A stretch of 64,000 nt of DNA from Prevotella sp. tc2-28 (GCF_900107705.1 NZ_FNRE01000009.1:112569-176568); one strand, 5' to 3'. Positions 25,878-35,415 are shown, counted from the stretch's first letter. The notes: generated by a model from the sequence alone, not told the origin. Translations and numbers: made by a program.

Positions 25878-26548
25878 GAAGGATCATTCTGATAATGATG
25901 GCCTTCTTCCTTATACAGGGAAAGGCGTTAGCCATTGAGTGGCCGCAGGATTTCCCAACCATCGAGGCCCTGATCAGTCTTCACAAGATGATAAAGGGTG
26001 AAGAGGATGCTGCAAGGGATAAGATTGCCGTCAGTTTCGGAGAGCAGTCTATGGTGACCAAGGGTGCCAACAAGTTCAATGATGCCCGTACCACCTTGGA
26101 CTCCAAGCTCTCCAACGGCTACTCTTATGTCCTGCTGGCAGCAAGTCTTAGCTACACGGCCAGCAGCATGTATAAGCTCATTCAGGAGTACTCCGAGTTT
26201 GCCCAATTGTCAGTTCAGTATTCCACGAAGAAGCCGATGGTAGCCTGGTATTTCGCAGAAGCGAACCTTGCCTGTTCCCGTGAGATCAAGAACATCAAAG
26301 CACTTTACCTGACGATGACTGCCAGCGGCCTGAACGTGATGAAGGCTTCCATGGACGAGAAACTGAATCTTGTGAACTCCATCAAGACAAGTATAGACAC
26401 CATGCGAGGCATCATAGACAGTGCCTATTGCTGGGCAAGTATCGTGGCTGTCGGAGGCTTTCACTATGATTACATCTGGGACATTCTGAACAGCGAGGTC
26501 ACTGATGAGATTGCAACAGGACTAATCAATCAATGGAATAAAGTATGA
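25874..26548 (+). CDS. Second VirB5-like exported tra protein
   Basis: 224 aa, signal peptide MRRIILIMMAFFLIQGKALA. Mostly helical, ending ATGLINQWNKV, comparable with EGLINDWEGL of the upstream gene. It overlaps both neighbours by 4 nt. It appears to be a divergent paralogue of traI; the family name is uncertain. Confidence 0.6.
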   Translation: MRRIILIMMAFFLIQGKALAIEWPQDFPTIEALISLHKMIKGEEDAARDKIAVSFGEQSMVTKGANKFNDARTTLDSKLSNGYSYVLLAASLSYTASSMYKLIQEYSEFAQLSVQYSTKKPMVAWYFAEANLACSREIKNIKALYLTMTASGLNVMKASMDEKLNLVNSIKTSIDTMRGIIDSAYCWASIVAVGGFHYDYIWDILNSEVTDEIATGLINQWNKV

Positions 26549-27228
26549 GAAAGAAACTATTAATCTTTTCCCTTTTGGCACTCTTGCCGATGGGAATGTC
26601 AGCACAGTGGGTACAGATTTCTCACGATGACCAGAAGGAGAAACAATGGAAGTCGATGGAGAACGGCCCCTGGGACTTTGCTCCCGATTGGTATTATTAT
26701 CTGTTTCACAAGAACTACAGCGGGGCATCGCTCCACTGGAGATGGAGGGGTTTCCATAGTGGACTTTATGTCGAATTCGAAGAGGAGGACTCCAATGTAA
26801 AGCGTATCATGCCTGTGCGTGTTATCTCGGAAGAGACGCAACGGCAGAAGATGAAGAAGGTCGAGGACGAACGACAGTACATCGAGGAACTTCACAAGGA
26901 GGACGTGCTTCGTCAGGCTGACCGCAACGTCGATCTGGTCTATAAGTCCTTCAAGGATGACTTCAACCGTATGCAGAACAGCATTTCTGAGGGTTTGGTA
27001 TTCTGCATGACCAGGAGCAAGGGCAAGATGAAAGCCCAGGTCGATGAACTGTCACGCCAGAACAATATCATCTGCCAGAACATTGCCTATCTGCATAAGA
27101 CGGGCATCGGCTATGAGTTGGAGAATGCCAAGCGTCAGAAGGGTTACATTGATGCCAAGAAACAGATGGAGGAACTGGTAAGCCGTACCGCCCATCTGGT
27201 AGGCATGGCACAGAACTATTACAAGTAA
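26545..27228 (+). CDS. Exported tra protein (DUF5045-like)
   Basis: 227 aa with signal peptide MRKKLLIFSLLALLPMGMSA. A short Trp/Tyr-rich domain (GPWDFAPDWYYYLFHKNYSG) precedes a helical region of about 120 residues. The position between the VirB5-like genes and traJ matches the DUF5045 protein of Bacteroidales tra operons; this assignment is from memory of gene order and is tentative. Confidence 0.55.
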   Translation: MRKKLLIFSLLALLPMGMSAQWVQISHDDQKEKQWKSMENGPWDFAPDWYYYLFHKNYSGASLHWRWRGFHSGLYVEFEEEDSNVKRIMPVRVISEETQRQKMKKVEDERQYIEELHKEDVLRQADRNVDLVYKSFKDDFNRMQNSISEGLVFCMTRSKGKMKAQVDELSRQNNIICQNIAYLHKTGIGYELENAKRQKGYIDAKKQMEELVSRTAHLVGMAQNYYK

Positions 27229-27241
27229 GGAGGGACTAAAG

Positions 27242-28516
27242 ATGACAACGGATTTATTATTAAGCGTATCGGACTTGTTCCTCACCATGGGACTGCCGTC
27301 CATCGATGAGAGCCTTGACAAATTGCTCGTGGCGATGGAGTCATTCCCGAAGTCAGCCATTCTTGGTGACACAGTAGGCTATGCCCGTGTCCTCGGTCTG
27401 CTGCTGGCTCTGTGTGTCGGCTCTTACGAATGCTGGATGATGATGCTTGGACGCAGGGCTATGGATGTCATGAAACTGGCCCGAATCATAGCATTGTCGA
27501 TGTGTATCACGTCGAGTAGTTGGATATGCTCTGAGCTTCAGGTGCCTGGCAAGGCTCTGGAGAACACCACCAAGGCAATGGCCAAGGCAAAGAACAAACA
27601 GGTTGCCGCTATGGAACTCAAAGTAGCTCAGAAGCAGGCAGAGTATCTGAAACGGCTACGTGAGGTACAGGACAGCGTAGAAACGGCCAAGCAGATTCAG
27701 GAGATCGGACAGGATGCCCACTGGTGGGACAAACTGATCTACAGCATGGAAAATCTTGGTTCTACCATCAACAAGTATGCGCAACAGGCAGCGGTGGCAG
27801 CAGAAACCAAGGTGTCGGAATGGATCAATGATGTCATTAGGTTTATCGGTGAGCTTATCTTCCAGATGACCTACTATGGTATCTTGGTGGCACAGCGTAT
27901 CTTTATGACCATCCTTGCGATGTTCGCACCAATCATGTTTGCACTCTCGATAGTGCCGCCTTGGAGTAATGCCTGGTCACAATGGATCTCAAAGTACCTG
28001 TCTCTTTCCCTTTGGGGATTCGTGACCTATATGTGCCTGTACTATATCGACTTCATCCTGCTTTACAATCTTCAAGAGGATATTACTGCCTATTCCAAGT
28101 TGTTGCAGGGTCAGGTGAATACATGGAGCCAGATAGGCGCACTCGGTCTTCAGGGCATCGGCTCTAACTGCATGTATGCAATGGGTATGCTCGTTGGTGC
28201 CTTTATCCTTCGCTTTGTGCCAGAGGTTGCCTCATGGTTGATTCCCGGTGGTGTCAGCTCCAGTGCAGGCAGCGCAGCAGGCTCAGTGGCTACGGCAGGT
28301 GTTGCAGGTGGTATCTATGGTGGTATTGCTGGTGGTGCTATGGTTCTGTCCGGCGGTGCAGCTGCTGCAGGAGTAGTAGGAAGTCTGGGCGAGAGAGGAC
28401 TGAATGGCCCTGTCATCAACAGCAAGACTGAGGGAGGCAAGGTCTATGAGCAGCATGCGAGCGGACGGGTAACTGTCCGTGATGAGTCTGCGAAGGAGGC
28501 TTTCAACAGGATATAA
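27242..28516 (+). CDS. traJ: TraJ-like polytopic membrane protein (VirB6-like)
   Basis: 424 aa. Several membrane segments include AFCL-like helices around IFMTILAMFAPIMFALSIV and LWGFVTYMCLYYIDFIL, with a coiled coil (about residues 120-150) and a Gly/Ala-rich C-terminal stretch. TraJ is the VirB6-like inner-membrane channel component of CTnDOT-type systems. The frame overlaps an out-of-frame extension of traK, so TraK is taken to start downstream. Confidence 0.8.
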   Translation: MTTDLLLSVSDLFLTMGLPSIDESLDKLLVAMESFPKSAILGDTVGYARVLGLLLALCVGSYECWMMMLGRRAMDVMKLARIIALSMCITSSSWICSELQVPGKALENTTKAMAKAKNKQVAAMELKVAQKQAEYLKRLREVQDSVETAKQIQEIGQDAHWWDKLIYSMENLGSTINKYAQQAAVAAETKVSEWINDVIRFIGELIFQMTYYGILVAQRIFMTILAMFAPIMFALSIVPPWSNAWSQWISKYLSLSLWGFVTYMCLYYIDFILLYNLQEDITAYSKLLQGQVNTWSQIGALGLQGIGSNCMYAMGMLVGAFILRFVPEVASWLIPGGVSSSAGSAAGSVATAGVAGGIYGGIAGGAMVLSGGAAAAGVVGSLGERGLNGPVINSKTEGGKVYEQHASGRVTVRDESAKEAFNRI

Positions 28517-28541
28517 ACATTTTATTTCTACGATTCACATT

Positions 28542-29138
28542 ATGTTAATACAGAGTTTAGAACAAAAGACCAGGCTGGCGCTGATGACAGTCTTTGCCAC
28601 CATTGCAGGATGCACGGTGATATGTGCCGTCACCGTATTCTACTGCGCCAAGCTGGTCACTGATGAGAGGGAACAGATCTATGTCATCGACGGTGACATT
28701 CCCTTTCTGGCCGAACGCGCCAAGCAGGAGGCCAACTTCGTGATGGAAGCCAAGGCACATATCCAGCTCTTCCATCAGTATTTCTTCAACCTTCCCCCGG
28801 ACGATGACTATATCAAGTGGACGGTAGGCAAGGCACTTTACATGGCAGACGGTACGGCTATGAAGCAGAAGCAGGCCATGGACGAGAACGGCTTTTATTC
28901 CGACATCATTTCGTCATCAGCTGTCTGTACCATCATCTGTGATTCCATCAATCTGGACGAGCATGAACGCAAGTTCAAGTATTACGGTACGCAGATTATC
29001 AAACGCCGTTCCCGCGATGTCAAACGCTCCATCGTTACGGTGGGGGGCATTGAGACCGTACCAAGGACACAGAACAATCCACATGGCTTGCTCGTGACCA
29101 ACTGGCGTACATTGGAGAACAAGGATCTTGACTATTAA
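28542..29138 (+). CDS. traK: TraK-like protein (VirB8-like)
   Basis: 198 aa from ATG 28542 (MLIQSLEQKTRLALM); the longer frame from 28479 lies within traJ. One N-terminal membrane segment (FATIAGCTVICAVTVFYCA) is followed by a periplasmic domain with LPPDDDYIKWTVGKALY. This is the bitopic VirB8-like organisation. The last base of the stop is shared with the traL start. Confidence 0.8.
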   Translation: MLIQSLEQKTRLALMTVFATIAGCTVICAVTVFYCAKLVTDEREQIYVIDGDIPFLAERAKQEANFVMEAKAHIQLFHQYFFNLPPDDDYIKWTVGKALYMADGTAMKQKQAMDENGFYSDIISSSAVCTIICDSINLDEHERKFKYYGTQIIKRRSRDVKRSIVTVGGIETVPRTQNNPHGLLVTNWRTLENKDLDY

Positions 29139-29620
29139 TGGCTATGAGACTGTTTAGAAAAGACAAGAAAGCCAGGAAAGAGTCGAGGGCAACCCGGTGT
29201 TTCAGGATTCTGCTCTGGAGGCTCTTTGTCAAATGGAAAGTCCGTGAGCGGGTGGCCAAGGCAAACAAGTGGGCAGATGAGAATAGGGGTGATACCATGC
29301 TGATTACCGTCGGTTGCCTCCTGTTCTCCCTTATCATCGGCGCATTCCTCACCTTGGGTACGGATTCTGACAAGACCGACAACTTCATGACAGGTGTAGA
29401 GCCTGTAGAACCCATGTTCATCGGTATGCAGCAGATCCAGAATGCCAAGGCTTATCAGGTAAGTCAGGTGGAGGAGATGGCAAGGAAAGGCCAGGCATTG
29501 AAGCATGAACTGGATTCTTTGGTGAGGATGCCCCGCAAGACGCATGATGACTCCCTGCAGATTGTCATCAAGTACAAGCAATTGGAACTGATAGTAAACA
29601 ACTTAGAAAAAGGACAATAG
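29138..29620 (+). CDS. traL: TraL-like small membrane protein
   Basis: 160 aa. A basic N-terminus (RLFRKDKKARKESRATR), a single membrane segment (TVGCLLFSLIIGAFLTLG), and a periplasmic helical tail. The position between traK and traM fits TraL. No sequence motif specifies its role. Confidence 0.65.
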   Translation: MAMRLFRKDKKARKESRATRCFRILLWRLFVKWKVRERVAKANKWADENRGDTMLITVGCLLFSLIIGAFLTLGTDSDKTDNFMTGVEPVEPMFIGMQQIQNAKAYQVSQVEEMARKGQALKHELDSLVRMPRKTHDDSLQIVIKYKQLELIVNNLEKGQ

Positions 29621-29624
29621 ACAA

Positions 29625-30842
29625 ATGAAGAAACTGAATTTGAAACAGCCGAAGTACATCTTCCCGCTGGTCATCCTTCTTCCCATCGTATTCCTGGCTT
29701 ACGAAATATCCCAGTTTACCAAGGGAAGTGACGACCCGAAGAAGGGCGTGGTGACGGACAACATCAACATGTCGCTGCCCGATGCCGCCAATGAGGAGAT
29801 GGGTAACAAGATGACTGAAATGAACAAGCACTTCAGCGAGGACGGTGCCTATACCGCCATCGGCGCATTGGGTGATGACAAGGAGGAAGCCGACAGTACG
29901 ATGAGCGGCTACTCCGAGAGTGAACTGAACGACATCGATGCTGAGAATGCCAAGCGAACACGTAAGCAGAAAGAACTCGAAGACCTGGAGCGCAGTCTGG
30001 CAGAGTCGCGCAAGCACATCAATTCCTACGGATATGATGGCGGTTCCGGCTATGGAGGTAGTGGTGCCTATGGTGGCAGAGGTGCTGGCAGCCGTAACGG
30101 ACGCAACGCCGAAATGGATGACTATGCCCGTGAACTGGAGGAGATACAGCAGCGCAGCCTTGAACGGCAGCGGGTACTGGAACGAACTTTCGGTGCTGAT
30201 GAGGAAGAGAAAGAGCGTAAGGCAGAGGAAGAACGAAAGCGTCTGGCTGAGGAACGTAAGAAGAACGAGGTGAAGCCAGAGGTTGTGAAGAAAGCCGATG
30301 ATGCCAGTGCCTCGATGTTCAATACCATCAATGACCAGCAGGCGGCTGATGCTCCGCTGATTAAGGCGATGATTGACAAGACCACCAAGGCGCATGAGGG
30401 TACACGACTCCGCTTCAAACTCCTCGATGATGTCATCATCAAGGATGTACGACTCAAAAAGGGAACTTACCTCTATGGCATTGTCACTGGCTTCGGGCAG
30501 CAGCGTGTCATGGCCAGTATCACCAGCATTCTTGTGGGGGACAAGTTCATCAAGGTCAGCCTCTCTGTTTTTGACAACGACGGCATGGAAGGCTTTTATG
30601 TGCCTGAGTCCGCTTTCCGAGATATGATGAAGGATGCAGGAGCGCAGGCCATGCAGAGCAATATCAGCTTGGATGGTGGCTATGGTGGCGGTCTTAGTGG
30701 CGAGGCAGTAGCATTACAAGCTCTACAGAATATGTACCAGTCCGCATCTACGGCCATTTCGGGCAATATCCGCAAGAATAAGGCACGTATCAAATACAAC
30801 ACCATCGTCTATCTGATTAACAAGGATGCGCAGAAAGACTGA
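29625..30842 (+). CDS. traM: TraM-like protein (VirB10-like core component)
   Basis: 405 aa. Single membrane segment near the N-terminus (YIFPLVILLPIVFLAYEI), then a long helical, charged region interrupted by a Gly/Tyr-rich stretch (about residues 140-165). The C-terminal domain has KGTYLYGIVTGFGQQRV and a DDVIIKDVRLKKGT segment as in the VirB10/TraM beta-barrel domain. It spans the envelope and links the inner membrane to the TraN/TraO outer complex. The downstream gap to traN is entirely octamer repeats. Confidence 0.85.
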   Translation: MKKLNLKQPKYIFPLVILLPIVFLAYEISQFTKGSDDPKKGVVTDNINMSLPDAANEEMGNKMTEMNKHFSEDGAYTAIGALGDDKEEADSTMSGYSESELNDIDAENAKRTRKQKELEDLERSLAESRKHINSYGYDGGSGYGGSGAYGGRGAGSRNGRNAEMDDYARELEEIQQRSLERQRVLERTFGADEEEKERKAEEERKRLAEERKKNEVKPEVVKKADDASASMFNTINDQQAADAPLIKAMIDKTTKAHEGTRLRFKLLDDVIIKDVRLKKGTYLYGIVTGFGQQRVMASITSILVGDKFIKVSLSVFDNDGMEGFYVPESAFRDMMKDAGAQAMQSNISLDGGYGGGLSGEAVALQALQNMYQSASTAISGNIRKNKARIKYNTIVYLINKDAQKD

Positions 30843-30843
30843 A

Positions 30844-30923
30844 AATAAGAAAGACAGAATTACAGAAAGATAGAAAATCAGAAATTATGAATTACAGTAA
30901 AACAGTAAATCAGAAATTCAGTA
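30844..30923. repeat. Octamer array III filling the traM-traN gap
   Basis: Ten consecutive octamers in exact register (AATAAGAA, AGACAGAA, TTACAGAA, AGATAGAA, AATCAGAA, ATTATGAA, TTACAGTA, AAACAGTA, AATCAGAA, ATTCAGTA). They begin one base after the traM stop, and the last base is the A of the traN ATG. The consensus matches arrays I and II. Confidence 0.85.
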
Positions 30924-31852
30924 TGAAGAGAATTGTTTTGGCCGTCATGGGCTTGGTAGCCCTGTCGGCAGGGGCTAATGCCCAAGAGAATACGGAAGCA
31001 AAGAAGGATTCCGTCAAGGTAAGGTATATCTATACCATGCAGACAGACGGCTACTGTATGCCGGGTATTGAGCGTAACCATGTCATCTTTGTCAATGAGA
31101 ACGTGACTACGCATGTCATCATGCCGGAGAATATCAAGCTGGTGGATATGTCAACGGATAAGATAGTCGGCAACCAGTGTGCGGATAACATTGTGCGGAT
31201 AAAGCCGTCTTCAAGGATGCGCGACCACGAACTGGTGGGTACGATAACCGTCATTGGTGAGCGTCATCTGGCTCAGTATGATGTGGTCTATACAGCTGGC
31301 CCTGCCTGTGCCAACAGCATCTACCGCATTCAGTTGGACGAGATGAAACGCTACAAGAACCCTGACGTGCTGATGCCTGAGAGTGAGATGGCCGCATACG
31401 CCTGGGCCATCTATGGCAGTCAGCCCAACTATAACAACATCCATTATACCGCGAACGGCATCCGTGCTGTGGTAAATAACATCTATACGGTGAATGACTA
31501 CTATTTCATTGACTACTCACTCTATAATCGCACAAAGATCAAGTATGACATCGACGAGGTACGCATCAAACTGACAGACAAGAAGGAGGCTAAGGCCACC
31601 AACTCACAGACTATTGAGCTGACTCCGACTTACTCTTTGAATAGTGCGCATAGCTTCAAGAAGGCTTATCGAAACGTCATCGTTTTGCCTAAGCTGACGT
31701 TCCCAGACGAAAAGGTTCTGAGGATTGAGATTGCCGAGCGTCAGATTTCAGGACGTGTCATCTATATCCCCATTGAATACGAGGACATCCTCAATGCCGA
31801 TGGTTTCGACAAGGGATTGCTTCGCCGTCTTCCGTTTAACATCAACAGATAA
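30923..31852 (+). CDS. traN: TraN-like protein (VirB9-like)
   Basis: 309 aa from ATG 30923 (MKRIVLAVMGLVALSAGANA, signal peptide); the in-frame ATG at 30887 lies within the octamer array. Beta-rich DUF4138-type protein with RYIYTMQTDGYCMPGIERN and ISGRVIYIPIEYEDI. TraN is the periplasmic, outer-membrane-linked partner of TraM. The start is supported by the signal peptide. Confidence 0.82.
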   Translation: MKRIVLAVMGLVALSAGANAQENTEAKKDSVKVRYIYTMQTDGYCMPGIERNHVIFVNENVTTHVIMPENIKLVDMSTDKIVGNQCADNIVRIKPSSRMRDHELVGTITVIGERHLAQYDVVYTAGPACANSIYRIQLDEMKRYKNPDVLMPESEMAAYAWAIYGSQPNYNNIHYTANGIRAVVNNIYTVNDYYFIDYSLYNRTKIKYDIDEVRIKLTDKKEAKATNSQTIELTPTYSLNSAHSFKKAYRNVIVLPKLTFPDEKVLRIEIAERQISGRVIYIPIEYEDILNADGFDKGLLRRLPFNINR

Positions 31853-31857
31853 GCACT

Positions 31858-32355
31858 ATGAAGAAGCTCTTGTTTGTGATGCTGTCCTTTCTGGTGGGTA
31901 CTGGAGCGATGGCAGGTGAGAAAGACGAGTATTTTACGTTTAATGCAGGTTTCCTGTTCAACAGTACTCTCAATGCCACATTGGGCTATGAGCATGAACT
32001 GACCTATGGTAATGCCGTTGAACTGACGGCAGAGATAGGAAACCAATGGCAACGTGACCCAGTATGTGGCAAGATCTGCAAGGATGTGTTCTGGAAGGGC
32101 TATTACTGGGATGGTGGTTTGCTTTACAAGCACTGCCTGAAGAAGTTTAAGAACAGTAACCTCAGACTGCGTTTCGGCCCGGAGTTCGGTGCCTATACTG
32201 GCAGATACTTCTTTGCTGTGGAGGGTGGACTGGAATATAATTATGTCTTTCCCTCTGGTGTTCAGTTTTCATTGATTCAGAAGAACCAGGTTAATTTCCT
32301 GCATGGCGATTCCTTCCGCAACGGTCTTCTGATAGGTCTGAAGATTCCATTCTAA
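31858..32355 (+). CDS. traO: TraO-like outer-membrane protein
   Basis: 165 aa with signal peptide (MKKLLFVMLSFLVGTGAMA). The mature part alternates hydrophobic residues (LRFGPEFGAYTG, FFAVEGGLEYNY) as in a small beta-barrel and ends in LLIGLKIPF with a terminal Phe. It fits TraO, the outer-membrane component of the conjugative apparatus. Confidence 0.72.
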   Translation: MKKLLFVMLSFLVGTGAMAGEKDEYFTFNAGFLFNSTLNATLGYEHELTYGNAVELTAEIGNQWQRDPVCGKICKDVFWKGYYWDGGLLYKHCLKKFKNSNLRLRFGPEFGAYTGRYFFAVEGGLEYNYVFPSGVQFSLIQKNQVNFLHGDSFRNGLLIGLKIPF

Positions 32356-32357
32356 TC

Positions 32358-33014
32358 ATGAGCGATATGAAGAAATATATCAAGAACAATGCGGCTATGC
32401 TGATGATGGCTGTAGCCGTGATGGGAGGCATGACCTCCTGCGAGGAACATACTGATGAGTTTGACGGAAGCCTGAGAGTCGGGAATATTCTGCTGGCTGA
32501 TAACTCCGTCGTTTCACCACAGGGCTATGATGCGGATGGTCAGCAAGCCGTCGGTGTCATCTTCTATTGCAACCGCGACACGGCTCTGGTCGTCTCTACC
32601 CATGAGCTGGGCAGTTATGCCTATGCTGACTCTTTAGGTACTGTCGGTAGCGTGGATAGTGACAGCCGTACTCTGTGCGGTGCAGAGAACACAGCAGCCT
32701 TGCTGGTATCGGAGATTCCCACTCCTGCAGCCGAGGCTGTGGCAGGTTTCCGTTCGCCTATGGCAAGCTGGGCTTTGCCGTCGGCAGGAGAGCTGAGAGC
32801 ATTGGCATCTATGCTGCCTGTTGTGGAGAACTCCATGCGTATGATCGGTGGCGAGCCCTTTTCCGATGGCCAGTATGTCAGCTCGACTCAGGACGGCGGT
32901 TCGTCGGAGAGTGAGCAGATGTACTATCTGAGTGTGGCTGTGCGAAGCGGTTTTGTGACTTCGACCATCAAGACAACACCCGGCAGGGTACGCCCTGTAT
33001 TGAGGATCAGATAA
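32358..33014 (+). CDS. tra-operon lipoprotein with Lcl/DUF1566-like C-terminal part
   Basis: 218 aa. A lipobox-like GGMTSC lies at about residues 25-30. The C-terminal half contains WALPSAGELRALASMLP, QYVSSTQD and a closing RVRPVLRIR. This order (WxLPS, surface-loop Ser/Thr stretch, VRPV) recalls the DUF1566/Lcl-like C-lectin-related domain and is also seen in the fimbrial lipoprotein at 51158 (WTVPTKAQMDAFAA, LRPVAIVSI). It may be a surface adhesin or pilus-tip protein assisting mating contact; that is inference. Confidence 0.6.
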   Translation: MSDMKKYIKNNAAMLMMAVAVMGGMTSCEEHTDEFDGSLRVGNILLADNSVVSPQGYDADGQQAVGVIFYCNRDTALVVSTHELGSYAYADSLGTVGSVDSDSRTLCGAENTAALLVSEIPTPAAEAVAGFRSPMASWALPSAGELRALASMLPVVENSMRMIGGEPFSDGQYVSSTQDGGSSESEQMYYLSVAVRSGFVTSTIKTTPGRVRPVLRIR

Positions 33015-33039
33015 CACTTATACCTTTCATAATCGATGG

Positions 33040-33076
33040 AGAGGGGGCTATTTACAATAGTGGTAGTCCCCTCTCT
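33040..33076 (+). other. Hairpin before the coupling-protein gene
   Basis: GAGAGGGG/CCCCTCTC perfect 8-bp stem (33040-33047 with 33069-33076) and an inner CTATT/AATAG. Only a short T stretch follows, so partial attenuation is possible. Confidence 0.55.
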
Positions 33077-33093
33077 TGATAAAGACATAAGCA

Positions 33094-35412
33094 ATGGGAA
33101 CAGAAGAGACAAAGGAACAGCAGCAGATGTATAACATCTTTCGTAGCTGCATCTATATCTTTTTGATTATCGAGCTGGTGATGAACCTGCCTATCACCTC
33201 TGAGAGCCGTGCCACGCAGTTCGTGCTGGAACTGATAGGCCGATTCCAGATTTTCAATAGCGTGTCATCCTGCAAGTTTATAGAGCTGGTCTGTATCGCC
33301 GTGACCTGTATCGGTACAAGGGCGAAGGTGAGTCTGAGATTCAATGTCAAGACGATGGTGATATACCCTATCGTCATGGGATTCTCACTGATTATCCTCT
33401 GTATCGTATTACAGCATGGCTTGTGGGGAGGCGAGCTTGGCGGTTTTGCCACCAACCGCGTACTCTATGCCCTGTCAAGCATCGTTGGAACCATGTTGGT
33501 GCATCAGGGGGGTGACGGCATCGCCCGTTACTACAATTACAAGCTTGGTGAGGATCGCTTCAACTTCGAGAACGAGTCATTTGAGCAGTCCGAGGACTTG
33601 AATGCTAACGAGTATTCTGTAAATATCCCAATGGTGTACTACTTCAAACGTCGTATGCATAAGGGCTGGATCAACATCATCAATCCTTTTCGTGGTACGA
33701 TTGTGCTTGGTACACCTGGATCTGGTAAGTCATTCGGCATTATCGATCCCTTCATCCGGCAACATGCCGCGAAGGGCTTTGCGATGATGGTCTATGACTA
33801 CAAGTTTCCGACGCTTGGAAAGACATTGTTCTACCAGTACTGCAAGAATAAACGATATGGTCATTTGCCTGAGAACTGTGGTTTCCATATCGTCAACTTC
33901 TCCGATGTGGAGTATTCCAACCGCGTGAATCCTATCCAACGTAAGTATATCCCCGATTTGGCAGGAGCATCCGAGACTGCCGCCACTCTGCTGGAGGCTC
34001 TGAATAAGGGAAGCGAGAAGAAAGGCGGCTCAGAGGCTTTCTTCCAGAACTCTGCTGAGAACTTCCTGGCAAGCATCATCTACTTCTTCATCAACTTCCA
34101 CCCGACAGGCTATAAGAATGGCAAGAAGCTGACCCGTTACATTCTCTATAATGGCAAACGGCTGAAACTGGTGACCCGTTATTGGACGGACTATAACGCT
34201 GTCGATGAGAACGGTAAGGTCGTCCTTGACTTCCTCGATGAGCATAGCCGGAATGTGGCCACCGATGAAGATGGTATGTTCGTGGACTTGAACGGATTCA
34301 TGTATAAGGACATGAACGGTGACCTGATTATCATTGATAAGGCTTGGTATGAGGATGATGAGGGAAATATTGTTGAGCCGGACACCATCACAGGGGAGTT
34401 TTCTGACATGCCCCATGTACTGTCATTCCTGGGCCGACCCTACAGCGAGGTCTTTGACATTCTGATGCAGGATGAGAAGATTATGTCGCTGATGGCTCCG
34501 TTCCAGTCTGCCTACAAGAACAAGGCCAACGACCAGTTGGAAGGTATGGTCGGTACGCTCCGTGTTAACGCTGCCCGTCTGGTATCGCCCGAAGCCTACT
34601 GGGTGTTTACGGGTGATGACTTCGATCTGAAAATCTCAGACCCGGCACATCCTTCCTATCTTGTCATAGCCAACGACCCTGAAAAGGAACAGGTTATCGG
34701 CTCATTGAACGCACTGATCCTGAACCGTCTCGTGACTCGTGTGAACAGCAAGGGCAACATACCTGTCTCTATCATCGTCGATGAGCTGCCGACTCTCTAC
34801 TTCCACAAGATAGACCGTCTGATAGGTACGGCAAGAAGCAATAAGGTTGCCGTTACCTTGGGCTTTCAGGAACTGCCGCAGCTCGAAGCCGACTATGGTA
34901 AGGTCGGAATGCAGAAAATACTGACAACGTGCGGTAACATCTTCATGGGTGCCGCCCGTAACAAGGAAACGCTGGAATGGGCACAGAATGACGTGTTCGG
35001 CAAGGCCAAGCAAACCTCCAAGTCTGTCACTATCAATGAGCAGCGGGTATCAACCTCCATTCAGGAGAAGATGGACTATCTCGTTCCTGCAGCCAAGATA
35101 GCGGACATGGCTACAGGATGGCTTGCTGGTCAGGCAGCCCGTGACTTCACACCAACGGACAAGGCATCTCTTGATGTGTTCAATATCGAGGAATCGGAGG
35201 AGTTCAAGACCACCAAATACTTCTGCAAGACAAATTTTGATATGGAAAAGATCAAAAAGGAAGAGAAATACTACCAAAATTTGCCGAAAATGTATAACTT
35301 TGCAAGCGATAAGGAAAAAGAAATTATGCTTAACCGCAATTTCAAGCGTATAAATGATGAAGTGGACGCTATGATTTCCGAGCTTCTTGGTATAACCCCT
35401 CAAACGCCGTAA
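33094..35412 (+). CDS. VirD4/TraD-type coupling protein (T4CP)
   Basis: 772 aa. Three or four N-terminal membrane segments form the YWFCY-type domain of Bacteroidetes T4CPs. Walker A LGTPGSGKSFG is near residue 205, Walker B is in SIIVDELPTLY, and GFQELPQLEADYG follows. An insertion at about residues 345-430 carries four D-x-x-G beta-turn motifs. It would couple the relaxosome to the secretion channel. Here it sits at the end of the tra operon rather than beside the relaxase. Confidence 0.88.
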   Translation: MGTEETKEQQQMYNIFRSCIYIFLIIELVMNLPITSESRATQFVLELIGRFQIFNSVSSCKFIELVCIAVTCIGTRAKVSLRFNVKTMVIYPIVMGFSLIILCIVLQHGLWGGELGGFATNRVLYALSSIVGTMLVHQGGDGIARYYNYKLGEDRFNFENESFEQSEDLNANEYSVNIPMVYYFKRRMHKGWINIINPFRGTIVLGTPGSGKSFGIIDPFIRQHAAKGFAMMVYDYKFPTLGKTLFYQYCKNKRYGHLPENCGFHIVNFSDVEYSNRVNPIQRKYIPDLAGASETAATLLEALNKGSEKKGGSEAFFQNSAENFLASIIYFFINFHPTGYKNGKKLTRYILYNGKRLKLVTRYWTDYNAVDENGKVVLDFLDEHSRNVATDEDGMFVDLNGFMYKDMNGDLIIIDKAWYEDDEGNIVEPDTITGEFSDMPHVLSFLGRPYSEVFDILMQDEKIMSLMAPFQSAYKNKANDQLEGMVGTLRVNAARLVSPEAYWVFTGDDFDLKISDPAHPSYLVIANDPEKEQVIGSLNALILNRLVTRVNSKGNIPVSIIVDELPTLYFHKIDRLIGTARSNKVAVTLGFQELPQLEADYGKVGMQKILTTCGNIFMGAARNKETLEWAQNDVFGKAKQTSKSVTINEQRVSTSIQEKMDYLVPAAKIADMATGWLAGQAARDFTPTDKASLDVFNIEESEEFKTTKYFCKTNFDMEKIKKEEKYYQNLPKMYNFASDKEKEIMLNRNFKRINDEVDAMISELLGITPQTP

Positions 35413-35415
35413 GGT

